64,000 nt of DNA from Alphaproteobacteria bacterium (GTDB taxonomy: Bacteria > Myxococcota_A > UBA796 > GCA-2862545), in NCBI GenBank assembly GCA_020632915.1, contig JACKEP010000009.1:1-64000 (forward strand), written 5' to 3'. Of the stretch, positions 17,635 through 27,211 are shown piece after piece. Position numbers and translations under genes: made by a program. Positions within the stretch are counted from its first letter, which is position 1; every line of letters starts with the position of its first letter. Below the pieces are notes generated by a model. It was not told the origin of the DNA. It worked only from the letters and a program-made list of their open reading frames with translations, and did not search any database.

Positions 17635-20301
17635 CTAGCTGGCGCCCGACAGGCGCTGGTGGTTGCGCTCGAGCAGGTCGAGCCGCGTGCGGGCGGCGTC
17701 GAGCTTGCCCTGGAACTCGGCGACGAGCTCGGCAGGCGCGCGGTCGACGAACGCCGGGTTGCCCAGGCGGGACGTCAGCTGCGCCACGTCCTTGCGCACC
17801 TTGACGAGCTCCTTGGCCAGACGGTCGACCTCGGCGGCCACGTCGACGATGCCCTCCAGGGGGATGAGCGCCTCGGACCCGACGATCACCGCGGTGGCGG
17901 CGAGCGCGGGACGCTCGACCAGCGGCTGCACCGTGGCGTGGGCCATGGGGCCCTGCATCGTGCGGCGGTGGCGGTCGAGCACCGTGCGCACGGCCTCGCT
18001 GTCGACCAGCAGCGTGAGCTGCACCTTGGGCGACAGCTCCATCTCGCCGCGGATGTTGCGGACGGCGCTGATCGCCTCCTGCAGCTTGGCGACCTCGTCG
18101 AGGACAGCCGGGTCGGAGGGGAAGTCGACCTCACGCGGGTAGGCCGCGACAGCCACGAAGCCCTGCGTGCCCGGCAGCCGCGACCACATCTCCTCGGAGA
18201 AGTGGGGGATGAACGGGTGCAGCAGCCGCGCGATCACGCCGAGCGTGGTGAACAGCGCGTGCTTGGTGGCGTTCTTGCGCGCCGGGCTGGCGGCCTCGTC
18301 GTAGAGCGTGGTCTTCGACAGCTCCAGGTACCAGTCGCAGAACTCGCCCCACACGAAGGCGTGGATCTCGCTGGCGGCCTCGTTGAACTTGTAGGCGTCG
18401 AGCGCGGAGCGCACCCGGGCCACGGCCTGACCCGTGCGGGCCTGGATCCACGCCTCGTAGACGCCGGGCTCCATCGGGCCGCTCGGGTCGTAGCCCTCGA
18501 TGTGCAGGTAGCCGAAGCGCATGGCCTGCCACATCTTGGTGAGGAAGCGACCGGAGTCGCCCACCCGGCTCGGGTCCCACACGATGTCGCGGCCCTGGGC
18601 GGCCAGCGCCATCAGGGTGAACCGGAACGCGTCGGCGCCCGCCTCGTCGATGACCGACAGGGGGTCGACGACGTTGCCCTTGGTCTTGCTCATCTTCTGA
18701 CGGTGTTCGTCGCGGATGAGCGCGTGGATGTAGACGTCCTTGAACGGCACGGAGCCGGTGAGGTGCTGACCGGCGAACATCATCCGGGCGACCCAGAAGA
18801 AGATGATGTCGAAGGCCGTGACCAGCACCGACGTGGGGTAGTACTTCGCCAGATCGGCCGTGCGCTCGGGCCAGCCCATCGTGGAGAAGGGCCACAGCGC
18901 CGAGCTGAACCACGTGTCGAGCACGTCGTCGTCCTGGCGCAGGGCGGCGTGCCCGCAGGCGCTGCACGCCTCGGGGGCGGCGCGGGCGACGTGGACCTCG
19001 CCGCACGCCTCGCAGTACCAGGCCGGGATCCGGTGGCCCCACCACAGCTGGCGGCTGATGCACCAGTCGCGGATGTCGCGCAGCCACGAAAAGTAGGTGT
19101 TCTCCCACATCTTGGGGACGAACCGCGTGAAGCCCTGCTCCACGGCGGCGAGCGAGGGGCCGGCGAGCGGCTTCATGCTCACGAACCACTGGGTGGACAG
19201 CATCGGCTCGATCACGGCGCCGGACCGCTGGCTGCGGCCGATGGGCAGCCAGTGCTCGTCGACGCCGCGGTGCAGGCCGAGCGCCTCGAGCTCGTCCTTG
19301 ACCTTGGCGCGCGCCTCGAAGCGGTCGAGCCCTGCGAAGGACGGGCCCCCGACGGCGTTGATCCGGCCGTCGCGCTCCAGGATGTTGATCATCGGCAGGC
19401 CGTGGCGCTTGCCGACCTCGAAGTCGTTGAAGTCGTGGGCCGGCGTGATCTTGACGGCACCGGTGCCGAACTCGGGGTCGACGAGGATGGCGTCGCCCAC
19501 GATCGGGATCTCGCGATCGAGGAACGGGTGACGCACCGTCTTGCCGAGCAGGTGCTGGTAGCGCGGGTCGTCGGGGTGGACGGCGACCGCGGTGTCGCCC
19601 AGCATCGTCTCAGGGCGCGTGGTGGCCACCACGATCTCGCCGGTGCCGTCGGACAGGGGGTAGGCGAAGTGGAACAGCTCGCCCTTCTCCTTCTCCGTCT
19701 GGCCCTTGGCGTCCTTCTTGTACTCGACCTCGAGGTCGGACACGGCCGTCTGGTCGACCGGGTCCCAGTTGACGAGGCGCTCCCCGCGGTAGATCAGGCC
19801 CTGCTCGTAGAGCTGGACGAAGTGCTCGGTGACGGCGTCGGCGAGGCCGGGATCGAGCGTGAACCGCTCGCGTGACCAGTCGCACGACACGCCCAGGCGC
19901 TTGAGCTGCCCTTGGATGGCACCGCTCGTCTGCTCCTTCCACGCCCAGACCCGCTCGAGGAACGCCTCGCGGCCGAGGTCGAACATGTCGATGCCCTCGG
20001 CCTGCAGCTGGCGACGCACCACCCACTGCGTGGCGATGCCGGCGTGGTCGGTGCCGGGCACCCACAGCACGTTGAAGCCGTCCATCCGCTTGTAGCGGAT
20101 CAGCACGTCCTGGATGGTGTTGTTGAGGGCGTGCCCCATGTGCAGCCGCCCGGTGACGTTGGGCGGCGGGATGACGATGGAGAAGGGCTCGCCGGGGGCC
20201 TCGGGATCTGCGGTGAAAATCCCGGCCTCGTCCCAGGCCGTGGACCACTTCTCGGCCGCTGCGGCCGCATCGTATGCTCCGGGGAGCTCGCCCGAGGACA
20301 T
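17635..20301 (-). CDS. valS: Valyl-tRNA synthetase
   Basis: An 888-residue class I aminoacyl-tRNA synthetase charging tRNA-Val. PPPNVTGRLHMGHALN contains the HIGH-type motif HMGH at 54-57; KMSKTKGNVVDP gives the second nucleotide loop with Lys536. The editing (CP1) domain lies between, with a zinc-like CEACGEV...CSACG pair. The anticodon domain and the C-terminal coiled coil (last 65 residues) are complete. GGAGG precedes the ATG by six bases. It leads the operon valS-nadC-birA-lgt. A matching tRNA-Val(GAC) is at 58388-58459. Confidence 0.96.
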   Translation of the reverse strand: MSSGELPGAYDAAAAAEKWSTAWDEAGIFTADPEAPGEPFSIVIPPPNVTGRLHMGHALNNTIQDVLIRYKRMDGFNVLWVPGTDHAGIATQWVVRRQLQAEGIDMFDLGREAFLERVWAWKEQTSGAIQGQLKRLGVSCDWSRERFTLDPGLADAVTEHFVQLYEQGLIYRGERLVNWDPVDQTAVSDLEVEYKKDAKGQTEKEKGELFHFAYPLSDGTGEIVVATTRPETMLGDTAVAVHPDDPRYQHLLGKTVRHPFLDREIPIVGDAILVDPEFGTGAVKITPAHDFNDFEVGKRHGLPMINILERDGRINAVGGPSFAGLDRFEARAKVKDELEALGLHRGVDEHWLPIGRSQRSGAVIEPMLSTQWFVSMKPLAGPSLAAVEQGFTRFVPKMWENTYFSWLRDIRDWCISRQLWWGHRIPAWYCEACGEVHVARAAPEACSACGHAALRQDDDVLDTWFSSALWPFSTMGWPERTADLAKYYPTSVLVTAFDIIFFWVARMMFAGQHLTGSVPFKDVYIHALIRDEHRQKMSKTKGNVVDPLSVIDEAGADAFRFTLMALAAQGRDIVWDPSRVGDSGRFLTKMWQAMRFGYLHIEGYDPSGPMEPGVYEAWIQARTGQAVARVRSALDAYKFNEAASEIHAFVWGEFCDWYLELSKTTLYDEAASPARKNATKHALFTTLGVIARLLHPFIPHFSEEMWSRLPGTQGFVAVAAYPREVDFPSDPAVLDEVAKLQEAISAVRNIRGEMELSPKVQLTLLVDSEAVRTVLDRHRRTMQGPMAHATVQPLVERPALAATAVIVGSEALIPLEGIVDVAAEVDRLAKELVKVRKDVAQLTSRLGNPAFVDRAPAELVAEFQGKLDAARTRLDLLERNHQRLSGAS

Positions 20302-20379
20302 GCCTCGCCTCCATGCAGGACGGGCGCCCTAACCCCTGCCCTGGCGCCGGGCCCGTGGTCGGACCCGACGTCGCCGTCG

Positions 20380-21618
20380 TCAGCCGAGCTCGGCCAGCAG
20401 GGCCTCCGCCTCGGCGCGGAACGGCGCGTCGCCCTTGGTCTTGTCGAGGAAGGTGGCGAGGTCGTCGCGCGCATCCGCGGCCTGTCCCAGGTCGGCGAGG
20501 ACACGGCCCCGCCACCAGAACAGGTCGATGCGCGGGCGCTTGCGGTCGAGCATCGCGTCGAGGCGGGTGCGCGCCTCGGCGTGCTCGCCGGCGAGCCAGC
20601 AGGCGATCGCGCCTGCGCGCTGCGCGGACGGCCCCTCCTGGGTGTCGATCCACGCGCGCAGCGCGGCGACGGCCTCGGGGTCCATCGCGGCGAGCTGGCT
20701 CCACCGCGCCTCGACGAACTCGGCCACCTCGTCGGCGGGCACGCTCCACCACGTGCGTCCGCCCTCGTGCAGCGCCTTGCGGGGCACCGCCGTGCCGAGC
20801 GGCGTGGCCCACACGATCGCGGCGGGCTCGCCGCCCAGCGTGGCGCCGCCGTCGTGCAGGGCGAGCGGCACGTGGGCCCCGGGCACCGCCCACACCGTGG
20901 GGGTGGAGACGGCGATGCCGTCGGCCCGCGGCGCGAGCGCGAGCTCGAACACGTCGAGCCCGTCGGTGACCCACGCCCCGGACCACGTCTCGGGCCGGCC
21001 GCGCGCGTCGAGGCGGTCGAGCGCCTGGTCGGCCACCTCGGCCATCGCGTCGCCGCGCTGGCGGGCCGAGAGCACGGCCTGACGGAGCGCTGGCAGACCG
21101 GCCTCGCCGATGATCTTGATCAGCTCGGCGCGGGTGTCGTCCTGGAGGCGGTCGTCGGCCAGCCAGCTCGCGACGTGGCCGGTGACCAGCGCGCGATCGG
21201 CCACGGCGGAGAGCACCATCCGCCGCAGGGCGGTGACGACCCCGAGCCGCACGTCGCTGCGCGGGTCGCGCACGATGCGCGCGAGCCGGGCCAGCGCGCC
21301 CTCGGTCTGCACGGCGCCGACGAGCATCAGCATCGACGGGTTGACGCCCGGATCGCCGGCGAAGGCCCACTTGAGCAGCTGCGCCTGCTGGAGTTCGTCG
21401 AGGGACTCCTGGCCCCACGCGCCGCGACGGCGGCAGGCGATGTCGGCGGCCGCAGCGGCCGCGTACAGCCGCACCGGCATGCTCGGGTCCTTCCAGCCCT
21501 TGTCGACCAGCAGCTCCATGTCCGCCCACGACCCCCAGCGCATCAGGTCGCGCGCACCCGCGGCGCGCCGGGCGATCGACTTGTCCTCGAGCGCCGCGCG
21601 CGGATCCTCCGTCTCCAT
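20380..21618 (-). CDS. HEAT-repeat protein, unknown function
   Basis: A 412-residue cytoplasmic protein. The first 230 residues are helical repeats of HEAT type, for example ARRAAGARDLMRWGSWADM, LARIVRDPRSDVRLGVVTAL and GEAGLPALRQAVLSARQRGD. A central domain (about 230-320) has beta character with no known motif. The C-terminal 90 residues are TPR-like helices ending in FRAEAEALLAELG. AGGAGG lies six bases before the ATG, so the start is secure. It is 78 bases upstream of valS on the same strand and may be co-transcribed. A scaffold role is likely from the fold; partners are unknown. Confidence 0.72.
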   Translation of the reverse strand: METEDPRAALEDKSIARRAAGARDLMRWGSWADMELLVDKGWKDPSMPVRLYAAAAAADIACRRRGAWGQESLDELQQAQLLKWAFAGDPGVNPSMLMLVGAVQTEGALARLARIVRDPRSDVRLGVVTALRRMVLSAVADRALVTGHVASWLADDRLQDDTRAELIKIIGEAGLPALRQAVLSARQRGDAMAEVADQALDRLDARGRPETWSGAWVTDGLDVFELALAPRADGIAVSTPTVWAVPGAHVPLALHDGGATLGGEPAAIVWATPLGTAVPRKALHEGGRTWWSVPADEVAEFVEARWSQLAAMDPEAVAALRAWIDTQEGPSAQRAGAIACWLAGEHAEARTRLDAMLDRKRPRIDLFWWRGRVLADLGQAADARDDLATFLDKTKGDAPFRAEAEALLAELG

Positions 21619-21722
21619 GCATCCTCCTGCACGCACAACGTACATCGGCCCTGCCGCTGCCGCTGGCCCGCTGCGCACCGTTCCGACGTCGCCTGGATCC
21701 GACGGGGCCCCCTGGCGCGTTG

Positions 21723-21728
21723 TAGGGT
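21723..21728 (+). promoter_or_regulatory. Candidate -10 hexamer TAGGGT
   Basis: TAGGGT 25 bases ahead of the GTG of the lipoprotein gene at 21753, identical to the hexamer at 1934-1939. No -35 recognised. Confidence 0.28.
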
Positions 21729-21752
21729 CCGACCGACCCCGAGGAGGGCAAC

Positions 21753-22931
21753 GTGCGCGCCCGTTCGTTCCTGATGCTGACGGCGGTGGGCCTGGCGACC
21801 GGGTGCGGCGCCACGGTGCGTCAGGCGTTCCAGGCCCGCCTGGACGCCACGCTGTCGGCGCCCCCTCCGCTGACCGACCGCTGGGCGCCCGACGCCACGC
21901 TGTACCTGTCGCCCGCCCTGCTCCAGGACGGCGTGTCGACCGCACTCGACGGGCTCGACGTCGGCGCGGCGCTCTCGCTCCCGGGCGTGTCGGCGACGCC
22001 GCGCCTGCACGTGGAGCGGGTGGTCCTGCGCGCACCGAGCGCACCGTGCGGCGTGTGCCTGGGCGTCGACGGCCAGCTGCGCGGCACCCTGGAGATCGCA
22101 GCGTTCGGGCTCGCCACCCGCACGGGGCTCTCAGCCTCGCTCGGGCTCGACGTCGGCGTCCGCACCGCCGCTGCCGACGACGGGTGGACCGTGCTGCTGG
22201 CCCCCGAGCGCCTCACCGACCTCGACCTGCGCCTCGACGACGCCGGCATGGGCAGCCTCGGCACCGGACGGGTGCGCACGGGGATGACCGAGGCGCTGCT
22301 CGACCGGCTGCCTCCCCTCCCCGCGCTGCACGTCGGCGGCGACGCGCTGCCCCTGCGCGACGTCCGGGTCCAGGCGGCCCCCAGCGGCCTGCGGGTCGAC
22401 GTGCGCACCCGCGCCCCGGGCGACGCCACGGCCGTCCCGGCGCCCGTCGTGGACCAGGGGTGGAGCGCCCGCGTGGCCACGGGGTCCGTGCTCGCGCTGG
22501 TGCGCGCCGATCTGTTCCGGCAGGGCCCCGTGCAGCACGGCGTGTGGGTGGATCCGACCTCGCTGCAGGTGGAGGGCGACCGGTTCACGCTGGGCCTGCG
22601 GCTCTGGCGCCCGAAGGGCGGGGCGTGGTGGCGGGACCTGACGGTCACCGGCAGCGTGCGCCTGCAGCGCGCCACGCTCGACCTCGTCGCCGAGGACGTC
22701 GCGGTGGTGCAGACCTCGCCGGGGGCGCGCTTCGCCGACCCGATCGTGGCGATGGCCGAGACGCGGGTGCTCGCCAGCCTCGCGCAGGCCACGCTGCTGT
22801 CGCTGCCGGTGCGGCAGACGCAGGGCACCGGAGACGGCCGCGCCACCTGGCGGGTGACGGCGCTGCACAGCGAGGGCGACACGCTCGTCGCCACCGGCAC
22901 GGCGCGCTTCGGAGCACGCGCGGCACGCTGA
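21753..22931 (+). CDS. Lipoprotein of unknown function
   Basis: A 392-residue lipoprotein: lipobox LATGC, Cys18, directly followed by a short Ala/Thr stretch. The mature part is all-beta in character, with alternating hydrophobic strands over its whole length and a small CGVCLG loop near residue 95. The fold could be a lipid-binding barrel such as a TULIP or SMP type, but no motif proves it. GTG start at 21753 with GAGGAGG ahead. Monocistronic; it diverges from the HEAT gene and converges with the SRPBCC gene 15 bases away. Confidence 0.6.
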   Translation: MRARSFLMLTAVGLATGCGATVRQAFQARLDATLSAPPPLTDRWAPDATLYLSPALLQDGVSTALDGLDVGAALSLPGVSATPRLHVERVVLRAPSAPCGVCLGVDGQLRGTLEIAAFGLATRTGLSASLGLDVGVRTAAADDGWTVLLAPERLTDLDLRLDDAGMGSLGTGRVRTGMTEALLDRLPPLPALHVGGDALPLRDVRVQAAPSGLRVDVRTRAPGDATAVPAPVVDQGWSARVATGSVLALVRADLFRQGPVQHGVWVDPTSLQVEGDRFTLGLRLWRPKGGAWWRDLTVTGSVRLQRATLDLVAEDVAVVQTSPGARFADPIVAMAETRVLASLAQATLLSLPVRQTQGTGDGRATWRVTALHSEGDTLVATGTARFGARAAR

Positions 22932-22946
22932 CGGCAGGCGTCGACG

Positions 22947-23363
22947 TCAGTCGCCCTCGATCACGGCGCGCAGTCGCAGCAGCGCTGCCTTCCACATCGC
23001 CTCGAGCGCCTCCCGGGCCGCTGCGTCGCCGACCACGTCGCCGCCGGACTGCACGACGTGGACCTTGGTCTCGTCGCCCGCGCGCCCGACCTGGATCTCC
23101 ACGCGCGAGCCGCGCCACCCCGAGCCGCCGGGGCTGTCCCAGCTGATCTCGATGTGGCGCGTGGGCCGCAGGCTGACGAACAGGCCGCGATCCTCGACGC
23201 GCGCCTCGTCCACGGTGCGCACGACGACGATGCGACCGCCCTCGCGGGGGTCGACCCGCGCCTCCTCGGCCCACCACGACACGAGGCCGGCCTCCGTGGT
23301 CAGGGCGTTCCACACGGTGCGCGCGGGCGCATCGACGGTGATCTGCTGGCGCACGGCGGCCAT
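22947..23363 (-). CDS. SRPBCC (AHSA1-like) domain protein
   Basis: A 138-residue single-domain protein of the START/Bet v 1 superfamily, AHSA1 branch. It begins AAVRQQITVDAPARTVWNAL and has WWAEEARVDPREGG, both typical of this branch, then the beta strands with HIEISWD and a long C-terminal helix (ALEAMWKAALLRLR). Such proteins bind hydrophobic small molecules or act as co-chaperone-like factors; the ligand is unknown. ATG 23363 is preferred to the GTG two codons earlier because GAGGAG lies six bases upstream of it. No operon partner; the next gene in the same direction begins 561 bases upstream. Confidence 0.78.
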   Translation of the reverse strand: MAAVRQQITVDAPARTVWNALTTEAGLVSWWAEEARVDPREGGRIVVVRTVDEARVEDRGLFVSLRPTRHIEISWDSPGGSGWRGSRVEIQVGRAGDETKVHVVQSGGDVVGDAAAREALEAMWKAALLRLRAVIEGD

Positions 23364-23423
23364 CGGCACTCCTCGATCGCGGCCCGCGCGGTAACGCGTC
23401 GCGGGGCGTCCCTCACGCGCAGG

Positions 23424-23924
23424 TCACGGGCTCGTGCGCCGTCCTACCACGACCACCGGCCCCCAGTGCGCAGCGATCGCCACCAGCGCGTCGTGGGCGA
23501 CGTGGGCTGCACCGACATGCGACAGGTGGACGGCCGCCGTGGCCAGCCGCGCGGGGGGCTCGGTGACGCAGTCCTCCGCGCCGCCGGACCAGCCGCAGGC
23601 CGCGCAGGTGACCACGCGATCGCCTCCCGCGCGCCACGAGGCGATCAAGCGCGTGAAGCCGGGGACGATGCCCGTCGCGCACGCAGGGCACCGCACCCGG
23701 AACCCGCCCTGCTGGTTGGCGTAGAGCACGGCGCGATCGTGGCGCTCGATGCGCGCCAGGCGAAAGCCGTCGGTGCCGAGGGCAGCGGCCTGGGGACCGG
23801 GTGCGCCGTCGGCGCCCCACCAGCCGCTCACCTGGCCGAGCGCGCGGACCGCGGCATCGTCGACGGTGCGATCGGGCTGGTCGGGGACGACGAACAGGTC
23901 GAGGCGGGAGACGGGGCGGGGCAC
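23424..23924 (-). CDS. Zinc-ribbon protein, unknown function
   Basis: A 166-residue cytoplasmic protein. The N-terminal 70 residues (SRLDLFVVPDQPDRTVDDA start) are a small alpha/beta domain without known family. At about residues 88-125 lies a zinc ribbon built from two CxxC knuckles, CPAC and CAAC, some 30 residues apart. The C-terminal part is helical with several His. GTG start at 23924 is supported by GGAGG six bases upstream. It diverges from the TonB-like gene at 23997 and could share its control region. Confidence 0.62.
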   Translation of the reverse strand: MPRPVSRLDLFVVPDQPDRTVDDAAVRALGQVSGWWGADGAPGPQAAALGTDGFRLARIERHDRAVLYANQQGGFRVRCPACATGIVPGFTRLIASWRAGGDRVVTCAACGWSGGAEDCVTEPPARLATAAVHLSHVGAAHVAHDALVAIAAHWGPVVVVGRRTSP

Positions 23925-23965
23925 GGGCGACCTCCGGGGACGACGCGGTCGGCCCCCGCTTCCGA

Positions 23966-23971
23966 TATCCT
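23966..23971 (+). promoter_or_regulatory. Candidate -10 hexamer TATCCT
   Basis: TATCCT 26 bases before the GTG of the first TonB-like gene. The same hexamer occurs at 25702-25707 before the second TonB-like gene, 18 bases from its start, suggesting that each has its own promoter. Confidence 0.33.
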
Positions 23972-23996
23972 GGACGGGTCCGTGCCTGGAGGTCCG

Positions 23997-25640
23997 GTGT
24001 CCGGACACCCCGCCGAACGCGGCCTCGCCGGTCGCGCCCACGCGCTCCGCGTGCACGACGAACGCAGCCGGGTCCGGGTGCCGCTGGCCCACGCGATCAG
24101 CTGGCTGGTGCACGCGTCCGTGCTCGCCACGCTGCCGTGCGTCGCCGTGTCGGTGGCCACCGAGGACGCGGCCCCACCCCAGCGACACGTCCAGCTGATC
24201 GCACCGCCCCCCGACGAGGCCCCGTCGCGGTCCGCCGTCCCGCCCGAGGCGGCGGAGCGCCCGCTCCCCGAAGCGGCGGTGACCGCCGCCGTGCTCGCGC
24301 CACCGGACCGACCGGCGCGCCCCGAGCCCCGAGACGCGCCCGAGCCGCCGCTCGAACGCCCGCCACCCGTCGAGCGTCCCCCCCCACGCCCCGAGACCCT
24401 CCCACGCCCCGACCCCACCGAGGTGGACGCGCCCGCGCCGCCCCAGCCCGAGGAGCCCGAGCGGTGGGTGCAGTACGTGCACGCGCCGGCCGCCGCCCCG
24501 CCCACGGTCCCAGCCGACGCCGACGCGATCAGCGCCCACGACGCCGTCGCCGAGCAGCTGCACCGCAAGCTCGTGGTCGACCCCGACGAGGGGCCGACCC
24601 GGCGACAGCTCGACCCGACGCGCTCGGTCGCTCGCACCGACGGCGTCGAGCAGATGACGGCGGTGCCCACCTCGATGCGGGGCGACGATCCGGACCGCCC
24701 CGCCTCGGCCACGACCGTGGAGGCCGCCGGCGGGCGCGCGGCGCGCGTCGGCACGCTGGCACCCGAGCGGGACGCGCCCAGCCCCGAGCCCTCGCCTGTC
24801 GCGGCGCCGGCCACCGAGGCGCGGTCGGCGGCGCCTTCCCGTGCCGCACCCGAGGTGGTGGCGGTCACCGGCGTGGCCGAGGGCGCACCCGAGGCCCTGG
24901 ACGGCACGGAGCGGGCCGGCGCCGCACACGCCATTCCCACGGTGGTGGCACGTCTCGGGGCGCCGGACCGGCCCGGCGACGCCGCGGACGCCGCGCCGCA
25001 CGACGCGCCGCCCGCCACCGAGGGTGCCGCTGCTCGGTCCGGCCGCGACGGCGCCACCGCCGACGGCGCCGTCGACGTCCAGCCCTCGGAGGCGCGCGCA
25101 GGCGACGCGGACGGCCCGTCCGAGGGCGACGCGCGCACGGCGGTCGACCTCGTCGCCGAGACCCGCGCGTCGCTCGGCTGGGGCCGTCACGACGACGACC
25201 ACGTGGTCACCCCCGTCTACACCCCGGGGGAGCTGGGCGGCGAGCGCCGCGACGCCGGCAGCGACCAGACGGTCCTTCCCCAGGACTGGGACACCAGCGG
25301 GCTCGTCGCCGTCGATGCGGTCGGCACGCCGCTGGGCGCCTACCTCGCGCTCGTCGAGCGGCTGATCGGCGCGCGGTGGCACCAGGGCGACCTGCCCCTC
25401 GCCGACCGCATCCTGGGTGCCGCCGGCGACGCCACGGTGCGCTTCCGGGTGACGGCGTCGGGCGAGGTCCACGACGTGCGCCTCGTCCAGCGCAGCGGCC
25501 ACCCGGTCCTCGACGCGCTCGCGCTGGCGGCAGTCCCCAGTCACCTGCCGCGGTTCCCCGCCGACGTCACCCAGCCGTGGCTCGTCCAGCGGGTGACGCT
25601 GCACTACCGCAACGCCGTCCGCGGTGACGCTGCCCGGTGA
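23997..25640 (+). CDS. TonB-family protein with a long disordered linker
   Basis: A 547-residue energy-transducer-like protein. A single N-terminal membrane helix (about 30-53) is followed by some 380 residues of Pro/Ala/Glu/Asp-rich linker (PPPVERPPPRPETLPRP and similar), long enough to span the periplasm. The last 90 residues are a TonB C-terminal domain: VRFRVTASGEVHDVRLVQRS then DALALAAVPSHLPRFP. GTG at 23997 has GGAGG just upstream; another GTG five codons earlier is less well placed. No ExbB, ExbD or TonB-dependent receptor is nearby. It may power a receptor elsewhere or a surface machine. Confidence 0.78.
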   Translation: MSGHPAERGLAGRAHALRVHDERSRVRVPLAHAISWLVHASVLATLPCVAVSVATEDAAPPQRHVQLIAPPPDEAPSRSAVPPEAAERPLPEAAVTAAVLAPPDRPARPEPRDAPEPPLERPPPVERPPPRPETLPRPDPTEVDAPAPPQPEEPERWVQYVHAPAAAPPTVPADADAISAHDAVAEQLHRKLVVDPDEGPTRRQLDPTRSVARTDGVEQMTAVPTSMRGDDPDRPASATTVEAAGGRAARVGTLAPERDAPSPEPSPVAAPATEARSAAPSRAAPEVVAVTGVAEGAPEALDGTERAGAAHAIPTVVARLGAPDRPGDAADAAPHDAPPATEGAAARSGRDGATADGAVDVQPSEARAGDADGPSEGDARTAVDLVAETRASLGWGRHDDDHVVTPVYTPGELGGERRDAGSDQTVLPQDWDTSGLVAVDAVGTPLGAYLALVERLIGARWHQGDLPLADRILGAAGDATVRFRVTASGEVHDVRLVQRSGHPVLDALALAAVPSHLPRFPADVTQPWLVQRVTLHYRNAVRGDAAR

Positions 25641-25724
25641 CGACCGCCACGGTGCACGTTCACAATGCGTCGGAGCGGTTGAGGGGGACGGCCGGGCCGC
25701 GTATCCTGCGATGTCGGAGGTCCT

Positions 25725-26771
25725 GTGGGCCGCGTGCTCGATCGCCACGCATCCACTCGGCAGCGGGCTGGGTCCTGGTGGCGTCGCACGCTGCCGTTCG
25801 TGGCGTTGGCGCTGCTCCTCCACGTCCTCGGCGGCAACCTCGGCCTGCGCCTCCTGCCCTACTTCCAGCCCGACCGGCCCGACAGCAGCCCGGCGCGCCT
25901 CGTCGTGCTCGAGCCGCCGCCCGAGGAAGAGCCCGACGCCCCCGAGGACGAGCCCGAGCCGCAGCCCGAGGGCCAGATCGTCGAGCTCCCGCCGCCCCCG
26001 GAGGAGCAGCGCCCCGAAGATGCGGACTACCTCGCCGAGCACGATGTCACGGTCGACAAGGAGACCCGCACCGACCAGTTCGAGGTCAACCCCGAGGTGC
26101 TGTCGCCGGTGTGGAGCGAGGAGCAGAAGCTCGAGCAGGAGGACCTCGTCGACCTCGACGTCGACAAGCCGTCCACCGGCGCCCAGGTGGGCAACAAGCG
26201 CTTCGATCCCGACCGTGACGGCAACATGGCGGCCCTGCCGTCGCCGTGGACCCTCACCAACAAGGAGGGCCCGCAGGACCCGGTGCCGGCGTCGCACACC
26301 GCGGCAGCGCGATCGGGTGCGCCGCAGAACGACCTGCTCGACGAGGACCTGGGCGACCAGGTGGCCGTCAACGCCAAGGAGTACCTGTACGCCGGCTACC
26401 TCAACCGCATCCGGCGCCTCGTGAACTTCTACTGGAAGCAGAACGTCGACAACCTCCCGGGCAGCACGCGCCTGGTCAAGTCGGCCTACACCACCGCGGT
26501 GGAGGTCGTGCTCGACGGCACCGGCGGCCTCGAGATCGTCGAGGTCACGCGGGAGTCCGGGAGTGGCGAGCTCGACCACTGCGTGGTGTCGGCCTTCCGG
26601 CTGGCCGGGCCGTTCCCCAACCCGCCCGAGGGGCTCATCGAGAAGGACGGCCGCGTCTACCTGCCCGGCATGAGCTTCACCGTCACGCAGGGCCAGGCGC
26701 GCATGCACTACGAGGGCGTCGACCCCCGCGCGGGCGTGCAGTTCCCCGGGATGCTCAAGAGCCCGCGGTGA
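25725..26771 (+). CDS. TonB-family protein, second copy
   Basis: A 348-residue protein of the same design as the gene just upstream: one N-terminal membrane helix (about 22-45), an acidic Pro/Glu linker (PPPEEEPDAPEDEPEPQPEG), and a C-terminal TonB-like domain with YAGYLNRIRRLVNFYWKQNV, then AVEVVLDGTGGLEIVEVTRE and SAFRLAGPFPNPP. The domain lengths and linker differ from the first copy, so it is a divergent paralogue. GTG start with GGAGG four bases upstream. The tail after the domain (about 45 residues) is unusual. The 84-base gap and its own TATCCT hexamer suggest independent expression. Confidence 0.78.
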   Translation: MGRVLDRHASTRQRAGSWWRRTLPFVALALLLHVLGGNLGLRLLPYFQPDRPDSSPARLVVLEPPPEEEPDAPEDEPEPQPEGQIVELPPPPEEQRPEDADYLAEHDVTVDKETRTDQFEVNPEVLSPVWSEEQKLEQEDLVDLDVDKPSTGAQVGNKRFDPDRDGNMAALPSPWTLTNKEGPQDPVPASHTAAARSGAPQNDLLDEDLGDQVAVNAKEYLYAGYLNRIRRLVNFYWKQNVDNLPGSTRLVKSAYTTAVEVVLDGTGGLEIVEVTRESGSGELDHCVVSAFRLAGPFPNPPEGLIEKDGRVYLPGMSFTVTQGQARMHYEGVDPRAGVQFPGMLKSPR

Positions 26772-26867
26772 CCGCCCGCGCCGGTCGCGTTCAAGCCGGC
26801 TCGCAAGCGACCGAATCCCCTTGCGTCACGTCCGTGTGACCCCGCGTCCTTTCCCGAGGAGACTGCC

Positions 26868-27203
26868 ATGCGCCCGTTCCTGATCGCGCTTCCCCTGCTG
26901 CTGACCGCCTGCGGTGGCATCGCCGTCGGCTGTGACTTCCGTGAGGGCAGCGCCAACGGCCCCGAGGCCCGCTGCCAGGAGCGCACCGGCCTGCAGGGCA
27001 ACCCCGCGTTCGGCGGGTTCTGCGACCTGCTCGAGGGGGACTCGGTCTCTGGCGGCTGCCCCGACCAGGATCAGATCGTCGCGGGCTGCCGCCAGGGCCA
27101 GCTCGCGGGCGAGGTGATCGACTGGTACTACCCGCCGAACACCGTCGCCGACGTGCAGACCACCTGCACCAACGAGGGCAGCGAGTTCGTCGAAGCGAAC
27201 TGA
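26868..27203 (+). CDS. Small Cys-rich lipoprotein
   Basis: A 111-residue lipoprotein with lipobox LTAC (Cys15). The mature part carries six further cysteines (including VGCDF, ARCQER, GFCDLL, GGCPDQ, AGCRQG and TTCTNE), probably three disulfides in the periplasm or outside. No family is recognised. GAGGAG lies about seven bases before the ATG. It is a single gene, convergent with tatC, with a strong hairpin between the two stops. Confidence 0.62.
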   Translation: MRPFLIALPLLLTACGGIAVGCDFREGSANGPEARCQERTGLQGNPAFGGFCDLLEGDSVSGGCPDQDQIVAGCRQGQLAGEVIDWYYPPNTVADVQTTCTNEGSEFVEAN

Positions 27204-27211
27204 GGCCGACG

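Noticed and set aside
23925..26708. Long minus-strand open frame opposite the two TonB-like genes
   Set aside because: Composition is that of an antisense shadow. Only its last 167 codons (23424-23924), with GGAGG before a GTG and a zinc ribbon, form a real gene.
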